The position numbers and the translations under genes were made by a program. A DNA stretch of 64,000 nucleotides, taken from the NCBI GenBank assembly GCA_026261815.1, contig JAMPIT010000059.1:21748001-21812000 (forward strand), given 5' to 3'. The stretch comes from Monarcha castaneiventris obscurior (Eukaryota > Chordata > Aves > Passeriformes > Monarchidae). The notes below the pieces were generated by a model that saw only the letters and a list, made by a program, of their open reading frames with translations, made no database searches and was not told where the DNA came from. Below are positions 62,101 to 64,000 of this stretch, one piece after another (the first letter of the stretch is position 1; the number at the start of each line of letters is the position of its first letter).

Positions 62101-63278
62101 TTGCTATTCTAGAAACTGGGACTACTGGCACTCATCAATGAGGAGAGCCATTTTCCTCAAGCTACTGACTCCACCTTACTGGAGAAGTTGAATGCCCAGC
62201 ATGCTGTATGTGATGTTTTGCTGATATTTTCTGTGCAAATTACGTAGCATCTCTTTGCTTCTGTAGGAATTCATGATTCAAACATATGGGCTCATAGTTC
62301 TAGAGGCTTTTTATGGATGTGATCCTACTTCCATGGCAATCCATATAATTTGCTGTCAAGGCTGAGTTGGTTACTGGAAGAACACGTCCTTGTTGCTGTT
62401 CAGTTGAAGGTTTCCATTGTGGTGAAATCAGTCAAATTCTGCTCTTAATTAGAACTCTGTCAACCTGCAATAGGCCAGATTATTTAGATCTTCAATTTCC
62501 CTTGATTTAATGAAGCATTCACATCATTCAGTGAATTACGTCATTTACTGAAAGTTTGCTGTTTCCTCTGTCCAGGTTAGTGTTACCTTTATTCGTGATC
62601 CTAGAATTATTTTTCACGATTTCTGGGATGCAAGCATATCCACTAATCCTCATAACTGCCAGTTTAAGACAGAGCCTTCTCTTTCAAAGTGCCTTTTGTA
62701 GATGGTTGTGACAGATGGGGTTCAGGTTTAGTGTAATGCCTTTTTATATACTATAAATCTGTTATTACTGCATGTGAAGCAGCCCAGACTAACAAATCCT
62801 ATTATCATTATGAATTGCTTGTTTGCTTTTAGAGCACTAATCTTCCAGGGAGTTTACTGGAAGACAATGGTCTGTTTAGGTATGGGTTGAGAGGATAATA
62901 TGACAACCCTTTCCAAATATTTTTCTTTTTTTTCTCCCTCCAATTAGAACAATCCTTTTTATGTAAAACCAAGGGTTGCCGTTCACAACTTTGGAGTGAA
63001 GCACTACGCTGGGGAGGTAATTTCTTTATTTGCTGAAATTATTCCAAGCAGAATTTTCATTAGCTTAATTTTCCCCCAAGGCTGTTCAAAATTAACTAAA
63101 GCACTCTGTTCCCTCAGCACTTTTTACAGTACCTCTCTTGTGAGAGGTGCCTGACTGTTTGGCTTGTTGTTTGAACCAGCTCTGTTTCCTTCTAGGTCCA
63201 GTATGATGTCAGGGGGATCTTGGAGAAGAACAGAGATACTTTCAGAGATGATCTCCTGAACTTGTTACGTGAAAGCAG
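29020..63278 (+). CDS. MYO10: MYO10, unconventional myosin X, motor-domain part (15 exons, partial at both ends)
   Basis: Myosin X is an actin-based motor that moves to filopodial tips; the motor domain hydrolyses ATP and binds F-actin. The joined exons are 29020-29178, 45982-46169, 53213-53347, 54339-54463, 55371-55384, 55509-55593, 56263-56366, 58406-58535, 59466-59584, 60303-60449, 60629-60729, 60943-61009, 62113-62205, 62948-63016 and 63196-63278. They give 539 codons plus 2 nt with no stop or frameshift. Seen directly: P-loop GESGAGKT, switch [10 protein letters not shown], switch II DIFGFE, and myosin signatures such as [26 protein letters not shown] and [11 protein letters not shown]. 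Family knowledge: the whole stretch reads as a close ortholog of mammalian MYO10 (about residues 41-580 by human numbering, from memory) rather than of MYO7 or MYO15. The start codon and the tail (IQ, SAH/coiled coil, PH, MyTH4, FERM) are outside the window. I infer a functional gene, because splice sites and active-site motifs are all intact. Confidence 0.96.
33647..33700. repeat. Imperfect 27-bp tandem duplication
   Basis: Two head-to-tail copies, each starting GCTGTACCAGCCAC; the second differs at a few bases (GTCGACA versus ATCCACA). No known element recognised. Confidence 0.9.
34436..34566 (-). repeat. CR1-type LINE fragment with internal 26-bp tandem duplication
   Basis: Begins TAGAATCTTAGAATCACTGA and ends near ACCACTAAACCATAGTCCC, the CR1 3' end in reverse. 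Inside it, 34473-34498 and 34499-34524 are identical 26-bp copies head to tail, so the duplication is younger than the insertion. Confidence 0.78.
39270..39318. repeat. Imperfect short tandem duplication
   Basis: AAACATTTAAAACATGTAGTTT is followed after a few A bases by AAACATTTAAAATTGTAGTTT, about 26 bp apart. Intronic; no known element. Confidence 0.75.
42533..42820 (+). repeat. CR1-type LINE 3' end fragment, best preserved in window
   Basis: Contains GAGAGGGACTTTTTACAGG, GGAAGAAATTCTTCACTGTG, GTGTCCCTGCCCATGGCAGG, CCTTCCAACC and ends in ATTCTGTGATTCTATGAA, the usual CR1 3' tail repeat. About 290 bp, 5'-truncated, in the same direction as MYO10. It is the strongest sign that the host is a bird or other sauropsid. 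Confidence 0.92.
45982..46169 (+). CDS. MYO10: MYO10 window exon 2: ASVNPY to [18 protein letters not shown]
   Basis: The exon has 188 nt: it starts in phase 0 and ends with AG of a split Ser codon. It encodes [20 protein letters not shown] and onward through [24 protein letters not shown], the start of the nucleotide-binding core just before the P-loop. The acceptor is GCTTGCAG and the donor AG|GTGAGT. It is unusual in composition: 111 of 188 bases are G or C and I count 13 CpG, while neighbouring introns and most later exons are AT-rich. The intron directly after it opens into a CTG repeat. Confidence 0.97.
46181..46205 (+). repeat. (CTG)8 trinucleotide repeat next to a splice donor
   Basis: Eight perfect CTG units start 11 bases into the intron that follows exon 2 (donor GTGAGTGGGGG, then CTG units). 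The tract is uninterrupted. Confidence 0.97.
48760..48862. repeat. AT-rich simple repeat (ATT/TATAT type)
   Basis: About 100 bases are almost only A and T, made of irregular TATTA/ATATT units with rare C or G interruptions. It looks like a decayed microsatellite. Confidence 0.93.
53213..53347 (+). CDS. MYO10: MYO10 window exon 3: P-loop exon
   Basis: The exon has 135 nt. Its first base completes Ser with AG of the previous exon, and it then reads [18 protein letters not shown], the ATP phosphate-binding P-loop, with the loop itself at 53214-53237. The rest, [26 protein letters not shown], leads to the next conserved block and ends with AG of a split Ser codon. The acceptor is CTTCTTTCAG and the donor AG|GTATTA. 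All key P-loop residues, including the catalytic Lys and Thr, are present, which argues for an active ATPase. Confidence 0.97.
53348..54338 (+). other. MYO10 intron, 991 bp
   Basis: Bounded by GTATTA and CTTTCACAG. It contains the 26-bp perfect palindrome at 54093-54118; nothing else notable. Confidence 0.95.
54093..54118. repeat. Perfect 26-bp palindrome
   Basis: The left arm AACTACTCTGCAG is followed with no spacer by its exact reverse complement, centred on CAGCTG. The next base pair outward does not match. It lies about 220 bp upstream of exon 4. Confidence 0.97.
54339..54463 (+). CDS. MYO10: MYO10 window exon 4: switch I exon
   Basis: The exon has 125 nt, starting with the third base of a split Ser and ending with the single base T of a split Tyr. 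It encodes [20 protein letters not shown] and then [21 protein letters not shown]. Switch I (NNNSSRFGK), which contacts the nucleotide gamma-phosphate, lies at about 54379-54405. The acceptor is GCTTTCACAG and the donor T|GTATCC. Reading past the donor gives a stop within a few codons, so the exon border is clear. A perfect palindrome sits about 220 bp upstream. Confidence 0.97.
54464..55370 (+). other. MYO10 intron before the microexon, 907 bp
   Basis: Bounded by GTATCC and GGCTCCAG. No gene or repeat recognised. The last 50 bases may carry enhancers needed to define the 14-nt exon, but I cannot name specific sites with confidence. Confidence 0.93.
55371..55384 (+). CDS. MYO10: MYO10 window exon 5: 14-nt microexon (YLLEK)
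   Basis: This microexon is needed to join exon 4 to exon 6. The T left by exon 4 plus these 14 nt gives TAT TTA TTG GAA AAA, YLLEK, a near-universal myosin motif (D-x-YLLEKxRV). The acceptor is CTGGCTCCAG and the donor AAA|GTAAGT, a consensus 5' splice site. The flanking introns are 907 and 124 bp. Without it the frame breaks at once. Gene-prediction software could easily miss an exon this short; the support is the exact frame repair and the family motif. Confidence 0.93.
55385..55508 (+). other. MYO10 intron after the microexon, 124 bp
   Basis: A short intron, GTAAGT to TTTGACAG, AT-rich. Its small size may help the microexon be spliced as a unit with exon 6 (inference). Confidence 0.93.
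55509..55593 (+). CDS. MYO10: MYO10 window exon 6: [20 protein letters not shown]
   Basis: The exon has 85 nt, beginning in phase 0 and ending with the single base G of a split Asp codon. It encodes [20 protein letters not shown] followed by [20 protein letters not shown] is the conserved myosin segment (usually ERNFHIFYQLLAG) after switch I. The acceptor is TTTGACAG and the donor G|GTGAGT. The intron before it is only 124 bp. Confidence 0.96.
55594..56262 (+). other. MYO10 intron, 669 bp
   Basis: Bounded by GTGAGT and CCTCATTAG. Unique AT-rich sequence; nothing recognised. Confidence 0.95.
56263..56366 (+). CDS. MYO10: MYO10 window exon 7: [16 protein letters not shown]
   Basis: The exon has 104 nt. 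Its first two bases complete Asp and it ends in phase 0. It encodes [17 protein letters not shown], then [17 protein letters not shown], the upper 50-kDa region of the motor (family consensus Y-x-YLNQSG). The acceptor is TCTCCTCATTAG and the donor ATT|GTGAGT. Confidence 0.96.
56367..58405 (+). other. MYO10 intron, 2.0 kb
   Basis: Bounded by GTGAGT and TCATTCCAG. A short GC-richer patch lies at about 57260-57400. No gene or clear repeat seen. Confidence 0.95.
58406..58535 (+). CDS. MYO10: MYO10 window exon 8: [12 protein letters not shown], start of cardiomyopathy-loop region
   Basis: The exon has 130 nt, starting in phase 0 and ending with the single base G of a split Ala codon. It encodes [20 protein letters not shown] and then [32 protein letters not shown] is a hallmark myosin motif. 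The acceptor is TGTCATTCCAG and the donor G|GTGAGA. In class X the following loop is part of the actin-binding 50-kDa region. Confidence 0.97.
58536..59465 (+). other. MYO10 intron, 930 bp
   Basis: Bounded by GTGAGA and TTTTCCAG. It contains the compound triplet repeat at 59366-59395, about 70 bp before the acceptor. Confidence 0.95.
59366..59395 (+). repeat. Compound triplet repeat (TGG)3(TAG)3(TAA)3TGG
   Basis: Ten triplets in a row, three each of TGG, TAG and TAA, then TGG; neighbouring blocks differ by one base. It lies about 70 bp before the acceptor of exon 9. Confidence 0.97.
59466..59584 (+). CDS. MYO10: MYO10 window exon 9: loop with acidic TEDS-rule site
   Basis: The exon has 119 nt. 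The first two bases complete Ala and it ends in phase 0. It encodes [20 protein letters not shown], then [19 protein letters not shown]. Counting 16 residues back from the conserved D-S-M-A-M of the next exon lands on a Glu of ILRGEEIL, so the TEDS position is acidic. By the established TEDS rule such motors need no head phosphorylation to be active. The acceptor is TTTTTCCAG and the donor CAG|GTAAAG. Confidence 0.96.
59585..60302 (+). other. MYO10 intron, 718 bp
   Basis: Bounded by GTAAAG and TTAATGCAG. Unique AT-rich sequence; nothing recognised. Confidence 0.95.
60303..60449 (+). CDS. MYO10: MYO10 window exon 10: switch II exon (DIFGFE)
   Basis: The exon has 147 nt, 49 codons, phase 0 at both ends. 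It encodes [20 protein letters not shown], then [20 protein letters not shown] and DIFGFENFE. Switch II DIFGFE is at 60423-60440; its Gly and Glu take part in the ATP-hydrolysis step and in coupling to the relay helix. The acceptor is CTTTAATGCAG and the donor GAG|GTAGGT. Confidence 0.97.
60450..60942 (+). other. Two short MYO10 introns (179 and 213 bp) around exon 11
   Basis: The introns are 60450-60628 and 60730-60942, both GT-AG, with the 101-nt exon 60629-60729 between them. Nothing else recognised. Confidence 0.95.
60629..60729 (+). CDS. MYO10: MYO10 window exon 11: relay helix ([14 protein letters not shown])
   Basis: The exon has 101 nt, starting in phase 0 and ending with AG of a split Arg codon. 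It encodes [20 protein letters not shown] followed by [13 protein letters not shown], the relay helix that passes the switch II movement to the converter. The acceptor is TCTCTTTAG and the donor AG|GTAAGA. Residue 3 is Arg where mammals have His, as best I recall. Confidence 0.97.
60943..61009 (+). CDS. MYO10: MYO10 window exon 12: [22 protein letters not shown]
   Basis: The exon has 67 nt; its first base completes Arg and it ends in phase 0. It encodes [20 protein letters not shown] followed by EK, the relay loop (usual family form EEIxWxxIDFxDNxxCLDLIE). The acceptor is TTTTCCTTAG and the donor AAG|GTAAGA. Confidence 0.96.
61010..62112 (+). other. MYO10 intron, 1.1 kb
   Basis: Bounded by GTAAGA and TATTCTAG. 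A GC-richer stretch at about 61270-61450 gives overlapping chance ORFs on both strands. No gene recognised. Confidence 0.95.
62113..62205 (+). CDS. MYO10: MYO10 window exon 13: [20 protein letters not shown]
   Basis: The exon has 93 nt, 31 codons, phase 0 at both ends. It encodes [20 protein letters not shown] followed by [11 protein letters not shown], the 'lower 50-kDa' segment (family form GILALLDEECxFPxATDxT). The acceptor is GCTATTCTAG and the donor GCT|GTATGT. Confidence 0.96.
62206..62947 (+). other. MYO10 intron, 742 bp
   Basis: Bounded by GTATGT and a long pyrimidine tract ending CCAATTAG. Nothing else recognised. Confidence 0.95.
62948..63016 (+). CDS. MYO10: MYO10 window exon 14: FGVKHYAGE
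   Basis: The exon has 69 nt, 23 codons, phase 0 at both ends. It encodes [20 protein letters not shown] followed by AGE. FxVxHYAGxV is a hallmark myosin motif split here after E. The acceptor is CTCCAATTAG and the donor GAG|GTAATT. Confidence 0.96.
63196..63278 (+). CDS. MYO10: MYO10 window exon 15: [20 protein letters not shown]
   Basis: The exon has 83 nt, starting in phase 0 and ending with AG of a split codon. It encodes [20 protein letters not shown] followed by LNLLRES. The acceptor is CTTCTAG and the donor AG|GTAAGT. It is the last exon in the window. The next should encode the region leading to loop 2 and the actin-binding helix, and I find no candidate for it before 64000. Confidence 0.96.
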
Positions 63279-64000
63279 GTAAGTTTCTGCAATTTTTGTT
63301 AAAGACGTGATACTAAGGGGTGTTGTATCAACTAATTCTGCCAGGATTGATCACCTAATTCTGCTGGGCTCTGAGTATGTTAGATGTTGCATAGCATCAG
63401 ACCTTGATAGACCTGAAATGAGCATAAAATGAAAAAGAGATGAGCATATCATATCACAGAAATGAGCTTATCAGAGCTGCGTGAAAGCAGATCTGACTGC
63501 AATCGGTTCTCTCAAGGTCGGGTTTACCTACATTGTAGAGTGAGTACCTTGTTGCTGTTCAGTCAGAGGGTTCCTAGGGAACTCACTTGCTACTCTGTAA
63601 TGAGTAAGGATGCTGGAAGCTGGTCGTGGTTTTTAATTGTTTCAGAGTGCCTCATAGGCAATGGGCATGTGTGTTTTTTTACTTCACTTTTGTATTTCTG
63701 GCATTCCCTAATTCAATTGAACACTTGCTGCTGGGGACTTCCACAGTGCAAACTGCCATATAGTAATTGCTTCAAGGGGAGAACTTCTGTTAAGGTTTAT
63801 CTGACTGAAAGCCTGAGCTTGGGTGCCTTTGGTACCTACATGTCTCATGTCATTCTGCTGTGTAAGGTCTTAGGGTCCTTACAGTGGTACCTATGAGCTG
63901 GGGCAGTACCACATCCCTTTTTGTAGATGTTTGATTGAGGCTTCAGCACACAAAGCAACAGTAGAAACAGAGGGAGCTGAGCCTGGATTTTGCTGTCTCA
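63279..64000 (+). other. MYO10 intron, continues past the window
   Basis: Starts GTAAGT at the donor of exon 15. No acceptor followed by the expected next motor segment is seen before the end of the window. A 144-codon ATG frame at 63462-63896 looks like chance. Confidence 0.9.

Noticed and set aside
63462..63896. 144-codon ATG frame containing LRESR, like the end of exon 15
   Set aside because: Only about a dozen bases (CGTGAAAGCAG) are shared with exon 15 and the rest does not match. There is no acceptor giving the expected next motor segment, so I take it as coincidence.

Overview
The window is a piece of vertebrate nuclear DNA, most likely from a bird. Genes are sparse, introns are long and AT-rich, and the only dispersed repeats I can recognise are several truncated CR1-type (chicken repeat 1) LINE 3' ends, typical of birds and other sauropsids. 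No bacterial-type operons, CRISPR arrays, tRNA/rRNA genes or complete mobile elements were seen.

One gene is supported: MYO10 (unconventional myosin X), on the + strand and partial at both ends. Fifteen exons between 29020 and 63278 join into 1619 nt (539 codons plus 2 nt) of uninterrupted reading frame. They cover most of the motor (head) domain, from the end of the N-terminal SH3-like region to just past the relay region, with an intact P-loop (GESGAGKT), switch I (NNNSSRFGK) and switch II (DIFGFE). Every intron has GT-AG ends and the exon phases chain without a break. The start-codon exon(s) must lie before base 1. The rest of the head, the IQ motifs, the coiled coil/SAH, and the PH, MyTH4 and FERM parts must lie past base 64000.

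Layout: 1-29019 is inferred to be one very large upstream intron (CR1 pieces at 11.5, 12.9 and 18.8 kb, and a few GC-richer patches with chance ORFs). The first exon in the window is at 29.0 kb, followed by a 16.8 kb intron (CR1 at 34.4 and 42.5 kb). A GC-rich, CpG-rich exon at 46.0 kb is followed at once by a CTG repeat and a 7.0 kb intron with an AT-rich simple repeat. Then thirteen exons are packed into 53.2-63.3 kb, including a 14-nt microexon at 55371-55384.

I found no previously undescribed system. The points most worth a second look are the microexon, whose skipping would create an immediate in-frame TAA; the CpG-rich exon with its adjacent CTG tract; a perfect 26-bp palindrome; and a stepwise triplet repeat.
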